Source of the DNA: Trichomonas tenax
Lineage: Eukaryota; Parabasalia; Trichomonadida; Trichomonadidae
DNA: 55,536 nucleotides
Assembly (NCBI GenBank): GCA_023091735.1
Contig: JALKBU010000251.1
Coordinates: forward strand, 1-55,536
Reading direction: 5' to 3'
The notes under the pieces are model-generated. The model was not told the origin of the DNA and searched no databases. It saw nothing but the letters and a program-made list of their open reading frames with translations. The position numbers and the translations under genes are program-made. Shown here piece by piece: positions 19,801 through 28,954 of this stretch. Each line of letters starts with the position of its first letter. Within the stretch, counting starts at the first letter, position 1.

Positions 19801-21621
19801 GTTTTGGCCGATGATGATCTTAAGTTTGGTCACAAAGGAGATGATACTAAAGAGCCTCCTGCAGCAACAAGCTTGACGCCGCGTCTGAGGAAACTCGCAC
19901 ACGGACTCAAGAGGTATTTGAGCGGTGAAAACAAGAGATCAGATAACGCTCCTTCTGAACCAAATGCACCAAAGAACAAGATATGGCTGAAGCGTGATAA
20001 GTCAACTGTCTTGCAACACATGCTTCACGGCGGTGTTCCACTGAAGGAAAATGGCGATCACGATTGGGCCAAGTTCAGAGAGATATGCGGATTTTATGAC
20101 AAAACAGATGAACAAATGCAGAAGTATGTCGAAGAAATGATGGACACAGGAGGAAGCGAAGAACAAGCTAAAGGATTTGATGCATCAAAGGACGATGATG
20201 ATGCTAAGGATGATGAAGAAAAGTCAAGTGAAGGAACGGGCCCAGCTGTCACAGCAACGCGTATCAAGCAAAGATTCGAGAGCCTTACAAAGCTTAGACA
20301 GATATTCCTTAAATACACCGAAAGTGAAGTCTCTGAATACTTCTCTTATCTTCCTCGTTGGAGGAATGTTCCGCGTACTTGGAATGATCACCTTGAGTTC
20401 GAATTCTTCAAGGCAATCTCACAAAGAGGATGGGGCGTTTGCGCCGATATTCTCAAAGGCAATACATTCAAAGGAGTATTTGAAGGCAACACTCTTCCAA
20501 ACTTCTTCACAAGCGATGCAAGGGTTATTAGAAGATTGAATTCTATACTTGAGTACTTTCAGAACAACTCCCTCGAGAGTCTCAGAGCCAAAGAAGCTGC
20601 AAATCCGAAGTCAAAGAAGAAAAAGACTTCGAAAGTAAGAGATGATGTTTTAGAACTTCCTCAGATTGAAACAAATCCAGATGGAACTCCAGTTATGCCA
20701 CTGATGCTCACATCAACAGCATGGATCATCTCCCTCGGTCATATAGTAACAGATAGAACAGGATTCCATACAGACAGATATATCTATCCAGCAGGATTCA
20801 AGAGCACAAGATTATATGCATCAACACTTGACCCAACACACAGAGTTCGCTACAACTGCGAGATTATCGACAATGGTGAGGCAATTCCTCTATTCAGAGT
20901 TTCTATGGAAGACAACCCTGAAGTTAAGTATGAAGGAAACTCACCAACATCACCATGGACTTTGATCCTTAAAAGAATTTTGGATCTTAGAACAGTGACA
21001 AAATCAACACCAAAAGCTTTATCAATATCAGGACCAGACTATTACGGTCTTGCAACACCAGCTGTCGTATATTGCATCCAGAACATGGAAGGAGCTGACA
21101 AATGCGTCAACTACATCCCAAGGCAATTCTCTTCAACAAAAGCAGCACCAAAGACGATCAAGAGGAGGACTCACGCAGAAGAAGGTGGACAGGAAGGTCA
21201 GCATACAAAGCCACTTGAAGGAAACACAACTCCTGCACTTCCACCACCTGCCAACGCACCACTACCACCAGCAGGATCACCAACTGCACCAGGACGTCAG
21301 ACACCTTTCTTCAGCAAGAACATTCCTCCACCAATGTTCATGCAACTTATTCAGAACAAGACTAAATTACTTCCAAATCCACAGGCAGCTGCAGTTGCTC
21401 TTGTACAGCAGATGCAACAGCGTGTTGCTGCTGGAGGTGCTCCAAATCAGTTCAGTTTGGCTCTGACAACGACTGGTGTTCCTCAGCAGTTACCGGCCAA
21501 TACTGCTATTCAGCAGCCTCAGCCGCAACCACAGCAACAACCACAACAGGCCCCACCAAAGCCTTCAGCAGTCATTCCGCAGCCAGTACAAGCAGATGAC
21601 TCAATCGATCAAGACCTTTAA
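16843..21621 (+). CDS. CHD-family chromatin remodelling ATPase
   Basis: The protein is 1,592 aa and nuclear by family. Order: an acidic leader, two chromodomain-like regions (about residues 88-150 and 160-210, the second with PKYLVKWCLLNYDNCTWE), the SNF2 ATPase (about 240-500) and helicase C lobe (about 560-660). Walker A is DEMGLGKT with Lys271. Walker B reads VDEAQRLKN (Asp372-Gln375), where CHD1 has DEAH. Motifs TGTPIQN, LSTRAGGVGINL and QAQARCHRIGQ are intact. A SANT-like segment near 812-860 and a SLIDE-like tryptophan-rich segment near 1165-1215 follow, then a Pro/Gln-rich tail from about 1459. This order fits the CHD1/CHD2 branch that slides nucleosomes and reads histone H3 tails. No PHD fingers are seen, which argues against the CHD3-5 branch. 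Confidence 0.92.
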   Translation: MNQERKKFKNMLRFSLDPLSTSEESSVFPDLPVVTESFQFTRSYALGSKVVQNTKKAKSTAVTASDTELDYVTSDESMDEDEESEQQNTDKSPYEKILGYRKNDEGDYDYFVKLFNRSYRDSRWVHGTDFYQYPQKQKSAMKFIKKNPLSTSPPFYDPSYDEIDRIIAIDESSGEQPKYLVKWCLLNYDNCTWETDVDQESINEFVKRNTPKPEQPDIMLDPEKFEKLKESPKTESGMELFSYQLEGMNWLRHRWYNNTNCILADEMGLGKTVQAISFLNYAHLHEGLKTPFLIIAPLVTLYNWLREFSIWTNLNVVIYTGPKEARNAIREYEFNYSDGTGSKFDVLVTNYELIINDTEVFSQFNWSFLIVDEAQRLKNANSKLFSALANVHSDHRILLTGTPIQNTLEELVSLLEFLHPGEFQDLTTAETAEDVFELRKKLEPHLLRRLKSDVDKKIAVKKETIIKCGMTKYQKQIYKDILESNARFLTKGAHCSNIAMELRKVCIHPYLVKGAEERILQDFPGANVNPQLALTAMTKASGKMILIDKLLPKLKSDGHRILIFSQMTNLLDILEDYLAMKGFPSCRIDGKVKGEKRQGIIDKFNEPNSEIFVCLLSTRAGGVGINLNSADTVIIFDSDWNPQNDLQAQARCHRIGQTKTVQVYHLLTDGTYEQSMFDAASRKLGLGHAILDKMPPNKEIDMLLRKGAYHLLNDVEEDNFDQQDIEDILSRSTVMVYNEATSGSFSKATFDLGDESGSVDINDPNFWEKILPQQPEVVVEENVYDDGRMRTRHQKTAMDNDVEDPALDDGTSRDWKRAERDKLQHLLQWYGWDRWNDASKLVGLKRSVIEIKLAARALLRKLLYAETDLSQFTTARMLLDKACTKEFDPNFIGEDDAIAVDDDFMKQPAMIDPEFVMNASKKGGAWIKRIEMLYYLCMAVEKANRNPEEIFVPNVQGNTPTSWWTASDDRYLIYGTWIHGFTRTEEVLADDDLKFGHKGDDTKEPPAATSLTPRLRKLAHGLKRYLSGENKRSDNAPSEPNAPKNKIWLKRDKSTVLQHMLHGGVPLKENGDHDWAKFREICGFYDKTDEQMQKYVEEMMDTGGSEEQAKGFDASKDDDDAKDDEEKSSEGTGPAVTATRIKQRFESLTKLRQIFLKYTESEVSEYFSYLPRWRNVPRTWNDHLEFEFFKAISQRGWGVCADILKGNTFKGVFEGNTLPNFFTSDARVIRRLNSILEYFQNNSLESLRAKEAANPKSKKKKTSKVRDDVLELPQIETNPDGTPVMPLMLTSTAWIISLGHIVTDRTGFHTDRYIYPAGFKSTRLYASTLDPTHRVRYNCEIIDNGEAIPLFRVSMEDNPEVKYEGNSPTSPWTLILKRILDLRTVTKSTPKALSISGPDYYGLATPAVVYCIQNMEGADKCVNYIPRQFSSTKAAPKTIKRRTHAEEGGQEGQHTKPLEGNTTPALPPPANAPLPPAGSPTAPGRQTPFFSKNIPPPMFMQLIQNKTKLLPNPQAAAVALVQQMQQRVAAGGAPNQFSLALTTTGVPQQLPANTAIQQPQPQPQQQPQQAPPKPSAVIPQPVQADDSIDQDL

Positions 21622-21867
21622 TCTTTATGTCTATATTTTTATTATAAATAAATATTATCACTATATTGTGTAGCGTATAATCATATGATCCTCATGTTGT
21701 AGATGCATGCACCATCAAAGGTTTTGCAAAATGGCAGTTTTTAATATCTTGAGTGAAAAATGAAATATGATGTTTCTTTGGCAGTGCATTTGATATGCAT
21801 TAATGTACTCCGTGATAAAGAAGTGTAAGACATCGTTTTTCAAACTGATACATTCAATAAAAAGTGC

Positions 21868-21944
21868 AATTTTTGGTCATTTTGCTGCTGTGTGCAGCCA
21901 TAAACACTCTGCAGCTGCCCGCAGTAGCAAAATGACCAAAAATT
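21868..21944. repeat. long inverted repeat / hairpin
   Basis: Arms of 31 nt (21868-21898 and 21914-21944) pair at 28 positions around a 15-nt loop. The left arm begins AATTTTTGGTCATTTTGCTG and the right arm ends AGCAAAATGACCAAAAATT. The inner part is unusually G+C-rich for this DNA. The hairpin lies in the gene-poor zone beside transposase remnants, so a MITE-like or transposon-internal origin is plausible. A structured RNA is the alternative. Confidence 0.75.
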
Positions 21945-22556
21945 ATCCTTGACAAAAGTTGTGAAATAATAGCAGAGTTTGTATGGCCTATGCACAAAAA
22001 CGCACCTGAAATGTCAATATGTACTATGGTGTATAAGACGTCTGCAAATTGGAGCTGGACGAAATCGATACAAAGATGAAATTTCATCCTTGACCAGAAA
22101 CTAGCTGCAACAGTTTCAAAGACAGCCCAATGATATACCACGATGCTGTTGATTTCGCTCCCTGTGATTCGTGGCTATTTGAAAAACAAATGTCACTTTT
22201 AGGTCCACCCCCTATTTTATTAAAAGTCAGGTTTAGCAATATTTTCATATGTTAAATATCACTGTTTAGATGATACACTAAAGAAGCTTGCAATGCTTTG
22301 TGCAGTTGCTTCACGTCCTAGAATTTAAATTACTTAAACGTAATGGTGTTGCCGAACAGATATAGCTATTTTATATTATGACTGGGGCTAAAATTGACTC
22401 TCCAGGTACGAGATACTTGTAAAACTCCATTATTATCTGTGGATGTCGAGTAAGAACTGTGTGAAATGTTCGACTCCAAATTCAATCGCCTCCAGTTTCT
22501 AATTCGAAAAAGATCAAAAATAAATGTATCTGTGGTTCATTGTTTTTTTAGAATAA
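21945..22556. other. decayed coding-like sequence, unassigned
   Basis: No intact ORF is present, but plus-strand frames give protein-like blocks broken by stops and frame changes. Examples are EIIAEFVWPMHKNAPEMSIC, TMVYKTSANWSWTKSIQR and, in another frame, YHDAVDFAPCDSWLFEKQM. The blocks lead toward the transposase fragment at 22557-22811 on the same strand, so they may be earlier parts of the same dead element. The family is not identified. Confidence 0.35.
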
Positions 22557-22811
22557 TTGATGAATGCCGATTCGATATTTGAAAAAAATCATGTATACTA
22601 TATCTTTAAACCCCTACATATGCTGGATTTTTTGTCAGGAATCAGAAATAATTTAAATGGTAACAACCTTAGTGGCATAATGCACAACCAAAAGATAGTC
22701 GGTTATTTCAAGGGACTTTCAAGGCTTATGACGACAGACTTTATCAACAAATATAATGCATGTCAAAGGAGATTGACTATATATACTTGTTTCACATTGA
22801 ATAGAATATAA
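22557..22811 (+). pseudogene. transposase fragment, P-element/THAP9-like motif
   Basis: The 84-codon frame contains YYIFKPLHMLDFLSGIRNNL followed shortly by LMTTDFINKYNACQRRL. The pattern Y-I-F-D-P-P-H-x-L-K-x-x-R-N-N-L with a later T-x-x-H-I-N is typical of P-element (THAP9-type) transposases. Here the first catalytic-type Asp is replaced by Lys, the fragment is far too short, and frames on both sides are broken. It is a relic; assignment to this superfamily rests on the short motif only. Confidence 0.42.
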
Positions 22812-23235
22812 TAGTCTAAACATAAGGATTTGACATTTGTCAAACTTACTCTTTACAAAAGAATTTGAATTTTTAAGTTGGAGTAAATATTTAATTTTAT
22901 TCCCAAACACTGCATGCTTGTATCCATATCTATAGTATCAAACATTTTTCTGCATATGGTTATCAATGTTGAGTTTAAATATCGTGGATGTTTAAATATT
23001 TAGATTCACTCCAAATTCGCAAAGTTGTATCAACATAATGACTCTGAGAACATGTTTGGATGCTTTGAATAAAAACAATCAAAAATGGAAAATGATACTT
23101 TTGAAAATGAAGAGTTATTTGCCATGTGGAATAAGCATTTCTTATGTAGGTGATTTAATTGTAAATCATGAATTACATATTCAATCCATGTTCCTTCCTC
23201 ATTGAATAGATTTGAACATTGTATAAATTATTGCA

Positions 23236-23548
23236 GATCACTCTTCTGGTGCTCATGCAATACTTAAAGGGATTGAATGATTGGGAGAATCATTTATGCT
23301 AAGAATTAATAACCTGCGGTTTACATTAGAATGCATAAATGTTCCATCAATAAAAATTATGCCAGAGATGTCATTCGAGGCAACATAGGTGGAGTTATAA
23401 TGTATGATTCAATATTCAATTCATTAATATTTGTGAGTAATTCTTCGGTTTTGTCATAAAGTTTGTTATTAGTTTCTATGTACAAATTTAACCTTAATAT
23501 GTCACTTTTTGAATATCTGATAACCATAATTATTCGTAAATCAAAAAC
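23236..23548 (-). pseudogene. MULE-type transposase relic with stops and a frame change
   Basis: The minus strand reads FDLRIIMVIRYSKSDILRLN at 23548-23488 and continues to IESYIITPPMLPR. After a one-base frame change the next block is NDISGIIFIDGTFMHSNVN, then RRLLILSINDSPNHSIPLSI, followed by stop codons. FIDGTF followed about 20 residues later by a PLSIA block is the hallmark of the Mutator-like (MULE) DDE core. The block lies inward of a putative terminal repeat at 23640-23671. It is clearly dead. Confidence 0.5.
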
Positions 23549-23611
23549 AGATCAATTGCTCAAAGTCAAACTGTTTTGATTTTTCATTCACAGACACATT
23601 CATTTCGAAAG

Positions 23612-23671
23612 AGCGCGGCACACGCGACCGCGCTAATAGTAGAGAGAGGGGGTTACTTGTCATTCTATATA
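23612..23671. repeat. G+C-rich small hairpin and possible transposon terminus
   Basis: AGCGCGG (23612-23618) and CCGCGCT (23628-23634) form a 7-bp stem in otherwise A+T-rich DNA. Next to it, minus-strand CTATATATAGAATGACAAGT and AACCCCCTCTC (23669-23639) resemble plus-strand CTATATATAG...AATGTCATACACCCCCC at the left window edge (153-188). Shared order and spacing suggest related transposon ends. Confidence 0.35.
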
Positions 23672-23719
23672 TAGAGGATGTATTCCAACCATTCAATCCA
23701 AAGCATGGGTCGCTGGAAG

Positions 23720-24283
23720 TCACCGCTTTGCAAGCGAATTGTTCAATTTTGGTATAAATTGACTAATTTTGTTGAATAAATTAATCATCATGTGATTTGG
23801 CTCACGAAGTATACGCATTTGGAAGCCGCCTTCGATAATTTGCACAACAAATTCTGAATCACCATCGGATACAAATGTATCAATGTATAAAAAGATTCCA
23901 CTTGACAGCAAATTTTTAAAGACAGCGCCTCCCAAAGCTTTGGACTTCTTATTTTTATCTCCAATGTTGACGTGCGTTGAACCAAAATTACTATCGTAGA
24001 GGGTTGCCATTAAGTGAATTAAAAAAATGTTTAGACCAATATCAATAACACCTCTGAAGCACCATTTAGCATCTCTTCGGGCAGTAAAATATCCAGTAAA
24101 TGTTTGCTCTGGGTTAAAATATTTCTTGCAAATAACATCGCAAGTATAATCAGTAAATGGGATAAGTTGCCTTTGAAACTCATAACAGCATGCTAATGAA
24201 GGAATTCCAGATCCTCCGAAAAATGCAGCTCTTGCTTGAACATTTTCATATGAAACGCCTTGCAAATAAGCTTCAACTGATTG
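23720..24283 (-). pseudogene. second DDE transposase relic (DAKW...DGDSE type)
   Basis: The frame opens after a stop near 24284 but has no ATG; the first potential initiator is a TTG at 24265. It contains ARRDAKWCFRGV and, about 80 residues on, YIDTFVSDGDSEFVVQII. This spacing of D-x-[RK]-W and D-G-D-S is seen in Mutator/Kolobok-type transposase domains of many eukaryotes. N-terminal and C-terminal parts are absent, so it is a fragment. It differs from the FIDGTF relic next to it, so either two elements are nested here or both derive from one large element. Confidence 0.42.
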
Positions 24284-25840
24284 TATTTATCAGAATCAAC
24301 TACTAAAGAATGAATAAATTGATACATTTCGTGTTGGGAAAATTGAGCTATCTAGTGCATGTTGACATACTGCTGCACATCAGGAAATGGAATGTATGTT
24401 GTTTTTAGGGTTTTATGAGTATGCGTGAACAAACTTACAATAATAAAATTTTTTCTATAAAGTTTTTATCATAAATCTTATGTTTTCATGCTTGAATTGT
24501 GATGCTTACAGATCATTCTGCAATATCTACGTTTTTTTTAAAAAAAAAAAAAAAGATTGATGAAATGAGAAGTGAAGTTACAAAATTTGAATATAAACCA
24601 ACATGAGAATGCTATGTAGATACAAAAAAAAACTAATTAACGCACGACTTGCATCTGATGTAAACTATTCAAAAACGTAACCTTATGAGATGAAATTTTA
24701 CTTTTGCAGGAAGCTTAGAGAAATCTGGTTTGAATAAAAAAAATTTATATACCATGCTACTTCTATGTATATGCTAGATGTCTGCCGTATCAGATTTTGA
24801 TAATTTCATAATTTTTTTCAACTCAAAAAAAATTCGCAAAATTCGAGTCCTGATGAATTATTTTAACTTATTTCGCATAGCCCTACCTGATAGGGTACAT
24901 AGAAGGTGTGGAACTCTTTATTTTCAAAACACTTTGGGTTGAAACTTTGGGCATGGCATCTATATGCATATAGGAACAAGGTATGCATGGATCGCAAGTC
25001 TAAACAGTATCCCGAGATATGAAGCAATAAAGTTTCCATTATTGATAACCTTATTTTAGCGGACAGTTTTCGCTGTATTTAAACACTGAACAGAGCGTTT
25101 TATCATTTTCAAAGGAGCAGTACTACTAATAACAATCCAGAAGTAATGTATTTATTGAGTGATCTAGTCTTGGTTATTTATACATCAAAATGAGAATCTC
25201 GTAATAAAACTAACATTGTTGAAATATTCGCATTTATAAATGATTTCACTTAAATTGGTTATGCTATTTGTTTGACATTAAGAAAAAGTCAGTTTTCTAT
25301 CAAATCTTATTTAATGAATTTTGCAATATGCAAGTTAAGTAGTATAATGCATACAAATCAAATGAGCACTATCTGCCTAAGATAACCCCAATATACAAAG
25401 CAGATATTAACCAATGTTTTTCTATTGATTAAAATTGTGATTTCTGAAATAATGTCTAGCCTACTTTGTTTTCACTGAATAACACATATTTTGTATCAAA
25501 ACAAATTTTGAGCGAAGAAAAATTTTGAATTTTATTCTTAAGATATTTGCCTAAAGCATGTATGCATGTAGAATATATAGACGAAAGGTAGATTAATGGT
25601 AGTGTATAAATGATGTTTCTATTGAGGAAAAAATGTATGTGAATTTTATTTACTCTCCAAATGCATATATAATCAAAAAGTATGAATGACAGAATCATGA
25701 AGGATATATGTATGCTATCAAAAGCAAGTGTTGTAAAAATTATTTTGGAGTTCCAGATGATATCTCGAAAATTTAAAATTGTAGTCAACAAAGTTTAGGC
25801 TAATTGTAATATGCAATATTATACTAATGTTATCTAAACA
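24284..25840. other. gene-poor A+T-rich region
   Basis: No supported gene was found. There is a T7A14-like homopolymer run near 24534-24554 and otherwise irregular A+T-rich sequence. The open frame on the minus strand at 25456-25791 has TTG-type initiation, aromatic-rich low-quality translation and no motif, so it is not called. Confidence 0.4.
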
Positions 25841-26992
25841 TTGAAAACTATGAAAAGTGACATTTTGAATATATCATTAACAATTCCTTATAATGGATCA
25901 AATGCAACTGTTCGGATACCATCTGGTATCAATAAAAATGATTATTTAGGGATAATAGTTGAGTCCGGATTTACAAGCATACCGGACTTTTGTTTTAATG
26001 GCTTTGTCATTGTAATAAACATTTCATTACCCGATACAATTACATATATTGGAAACGATGCATTTATAAATACAAATATTAAGTCTCCAAATTTACTTAG
26101 AAATGTATCTTCTATATATCCTTTTTAACCTTTTGACATGACTACGTCGCTTGAATATTTTTTATATAAAAATCAGAGGATGATGAATCATACGGTACAT
26201 TAGATGGAGTTTTGTTTTCGAAAGATTTAAAATCCCTGATTTGTTATCCTCCAGGAAGGAAAAATTGGAAGTTACTTTTTTGATATGAAATCGAGTTTGA
26301 AATTCAAAGACTCTATATTATAGAATGGATAGAGTAGCATAAGAAGTAGAGATTTGTAACAGGAAAGAAGATGTTTACAATCCATCATGAGCGTTTGACA
26401 CTGCATGTACAACAGCCAACTGATAAAAATATGAATGATTATCGCTAAATAAAAATTCAAACTCATTTGATCAGTTATAATTCTCAGATAATCATGTTTT
26501 ACCTTTTCAAAAATGAAAAATATTTTGAAAGCACAGCTAGAGATACTATTCTTTAATTTATTTTGATTTCCATATAAATTCTTATTTGTTATCTGCCAGG
26601 GAGAAAAAAAACTGGAGATATGCCATCCCAAATGAAGTTGATAAACTAGTTCATGGATCATTTATTAAAACTAATCGAACTTCCTATAGTATTTAAATTG
26701 TTTGATTTTTCCGAAAGCGAACTTTTCTGAAACAGGGAATAATTTTATTGATTTGCTTAATTCTTTGAAGTCAATTTTTGTTATTCAGTCTTCAAGTGAT
26801 AATACAACTCTCAAGTTTGAAGGAGGAACACAATTTTCCGGCACAAACTTCGCTGTCTCAGATATTCAATATATAACACTGGATGATTTCCTTAGTATGT
26901 TTAACTCACCAAAGATTTGCACAAACAATTGCCCATATAGCTTATTTAAAATTATTGCACTAGTTTACTTATTTATGATTGGAAATGACTAA
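25841..26992 (+). pseudogene. BspA-like leucine-rich-repeat gene, broken
   Basis: Frame 1 (25850-26128) has TSIPDFCFNGFVIVINISLP and DTITYIGNDAF, the LRR_5/BspA repeat pattern of small hydrophobics ending in I-x-x-x-A-F. After a stop, SYGTLDGVLFSKDLKSLICY and PPGRKNW appear near 26195-26270. Similar sequence reappears at 26585-26620 and continues in another frame as AIPNEVDKLVHGSF. A last frame (26702-26992) ends in a hydrophobic stretch (LFKIIALVYLFMIG), possibly a former membrane anchor. Intact family members are surface proteins. Frame breaks and the duplicated block show it is dead. Confidence 0.65.
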
Positions 26993-27427
26993 GCTATTAT
27001 ATATCTAAAGCATAAATGAAAAAAAATATGAAAATTTCTTCATTGACCTCATGTTGTGGTAATTGACAGAAATTAAACTTATTTAAATTACGGTGACAGC
27101 AGAGGATAATGATATTACAGATCATTATGAATGCATATCATTTTAAAAACCTTAACGATAATAATACAGTAAAAATGATGTAATAACTAATTATTAATAT
27201 TATAACTTTTTCGGGAGAAAATTGTTGAAAATATAGTGCAATTTTTCAACTCAATTTTGAATGATTTGCATCTCATGTTAGTCGCCTCTCTAAAGATTAT
27301 ACTCTGCTATTCAATCCATTTATTATGTTATTTTTGTGAAGTTGGTCATCGAAGATAAGAATAATAATAAAAATGAAAATGATTTTATCAAAAATTTGTC
27401 ATTTTATTCTAAAAAAAAAAATAAAGA
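26993..27427. other. intergenic region, nothing recognised
   Basis: A+T-rich spacer between the BspA relic and the next gene, with an A-run immediately before the ATG at 27428. No promoter-type motif pair as clear as elsewhere is seen, which fits the following gene being inactive. Confidence 0.35.
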
Positions 27428-28627
27428 ATGGGTGCAGCTGCTTCAGAGGTTGAGCATTGCAACAGGAGAAAGGATCCTGATAATCCAGAATGGACGGTAG
27501 ATACAAAAAAGCTATATGATCCAACAAAAGTTCATATGTATAAAAATCAAGTGAGAGAATACAAATCGTTTCAGTTCGATGTTCGAAAGATTGAAGTCCT
27601 CCCATGGAATTACTGCAGGAGAGATAAGCTTTACAATTTGTCAAAACAGTGCAAAGTTGTTGATGATGATTATGGTGACGAAAACGATTTCACGAAAAAG
27701 TTCAGAAACGATTTCGATATACTGTATCATTACCCAATAATACCTCTGATATACAGTGAAGAAATACATGAAGTCGTTCTGTGCATCGGGAGGAACTTCT
27801 ACTCGATCAACTCGAAGAAGGAGATATCGAGAGTGAGGATCATCCAACCTCCGAACTTCCACGAAGCAAAAATCGAGATTCTCGCAACTCGTCCTCTTAA
27901 TTTCGCAAACGAAGTCGAAGAGCGTGCATGGCGAAACACATGTCTTCTCCTCCCTCATGCGAAGAGGACTGACAAGATCGTCAGTTTAGAAGAGGATGTC
28001 AATGAAGGATTCAGTGAGTATGTTGAATACACGAAACGATACACTGGCTTTTCTGGTGACGATGTTGTTCGATACTTCCTTCCTATAGAAAAATCGTATT
28101 ACCAGGTGAAGTCATATAAAGATCTTGTGAAGAAAACAGACAGAGATTTTGTTATTTTCTTCCGCAACCGCGTTTCGTTCTGCAAATTCAACTTATATAT
28201 ATTTCCATTATGGTCCATTCACACTTTGCACTAATGGAGACCATATTGGATTAACTTCAATTTATTTCTCAAGGACATGCAAGATTTATGGGCGCACTGG
28301 CTTACGACCATTTAAACGAGATGATAAGATGGAGAGTTTTATCTGTATCGATCTATACAGATACTATTCAATGCGTGGCTATTGCGAGTTTCCATTCACA
28401 ATACACGAAAAAATAAAAATTACAGATACTATATTCGAGATGATATTGCAAACGAAGAGAAAAGAATTCGTGAATATACAAGGAAGTATCAGAAGAAACA
28501 AGAAATGCCAAATGATATGATCTCTATAGCAAAGATTATAACCCAGTTCTGCAAAACTATCGGAAACATCCATCAGATAAATCCGAATATAGGGGCATAT
28601 GTCACTAATTCCGTGGTGAGAAAATAA
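27428..28627 (+). pseudogene. unknown gene split by two frame changes
   Basis: The 5' frame (27428 to about 28195) encodes about 255 coherent residues starting MGAAASEVEHCNRRKDPDNP, with a Gly2 and small residues typical of N-myristoylation. Near the TATATATAT run at 28190-28202 coding moves to another frame (YIYFHYGPFTLCTNGDHIGL, IYFSRTCKIYG). Near the A-runs at 28404-28417 it moves again (YYIRDDIANEEKRIREYTRK), ending at 28627. Each piece looks coding, so it was once a protein of about 400 aa. No domain is recognised. Either it is a pseudogene bordering the relic zone, or simple-repeat and homopolymer errors split a real gene. Confidence 0.55.
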
Positions 28628-28677
28628 AATTTTTAAAATAGAGATTTTAGCAATTCAAAATAACTTGTCATATAAAA

Positions 28678-28760
28678 TTTGACATTTTTATTTTCTAGAA
28701 AAGTGATAATTGTACATGTCAGATTTGTATATTTACACGTCAGGATCTGATATGTAAAGA
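28678..28760 (+). promoter_or_regulatory. composite promoter-like module 5' of CCDC39
   Basis: The module comprises TTTGACA (28678), TTTTCTAGAAAAGTGAT (28691-28707), TACATGTCAG (28713-28722), TTTACACGTCAGG (28732-28744) and ATATGTAAAG (28750-28759). It contains the same parts as 9203-9233 in reverse-complement order. It lies about 195-275 bp before the CCDC39 ATG, farther than the usual 10-60 bp, so the leader may be longer or a nearer site may be used. Confidence 0.45.
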
Positions 28761-28954
28761 AAAACATGAAGTTATGTTTGTAATGTAATTTAATTGGATT
28801 TGGGTATTCAAAACTTTGAGCAACAAACAGAAATGGCCTAGAAAATATATTTATATATGAAAAACAGCCAAAAATCGTATTTTCAAATGATCAATATAAA
28901 ATTTTAACTCATTACTTATCCTTCTAAAAATTTTTTTCAATAAACGTACTCACA

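Noticed and set aside
20177..21673. Plus-strand frames inside the 3' part of the CHD gene
   Set aside because: His/Gln/Ser-rich translations are out-of-frame readings of the Pro/Gln-coding tail.
21854..22141. 95-codon minus-strand frame across the hairpin
   Set aside because: It reads through the inverted repeat, and the plus strand shows better protein-like blocks leading toward the transposase relic.
25456..25791. 111-codon minus-strand frame
   Set aside because: No supported start, composition typical of A+T-rich noncoding DNA, no motif and no promoter element.
28190..28420. Introns explaining the frame changes in 27428-28627
   Set aside because: No trichomonad-type intron ends (GTAYGT and ACTAACACACAG) were found; the changes coincide with TA and A repeats instead.
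28382..28627. Separate 81-aa gene at the end of the split gene
   Set aside because: It continues the coding quality of the preceding frames and lacks its own promoter motif, so it was merged into the disrupted gene 27428-28627.
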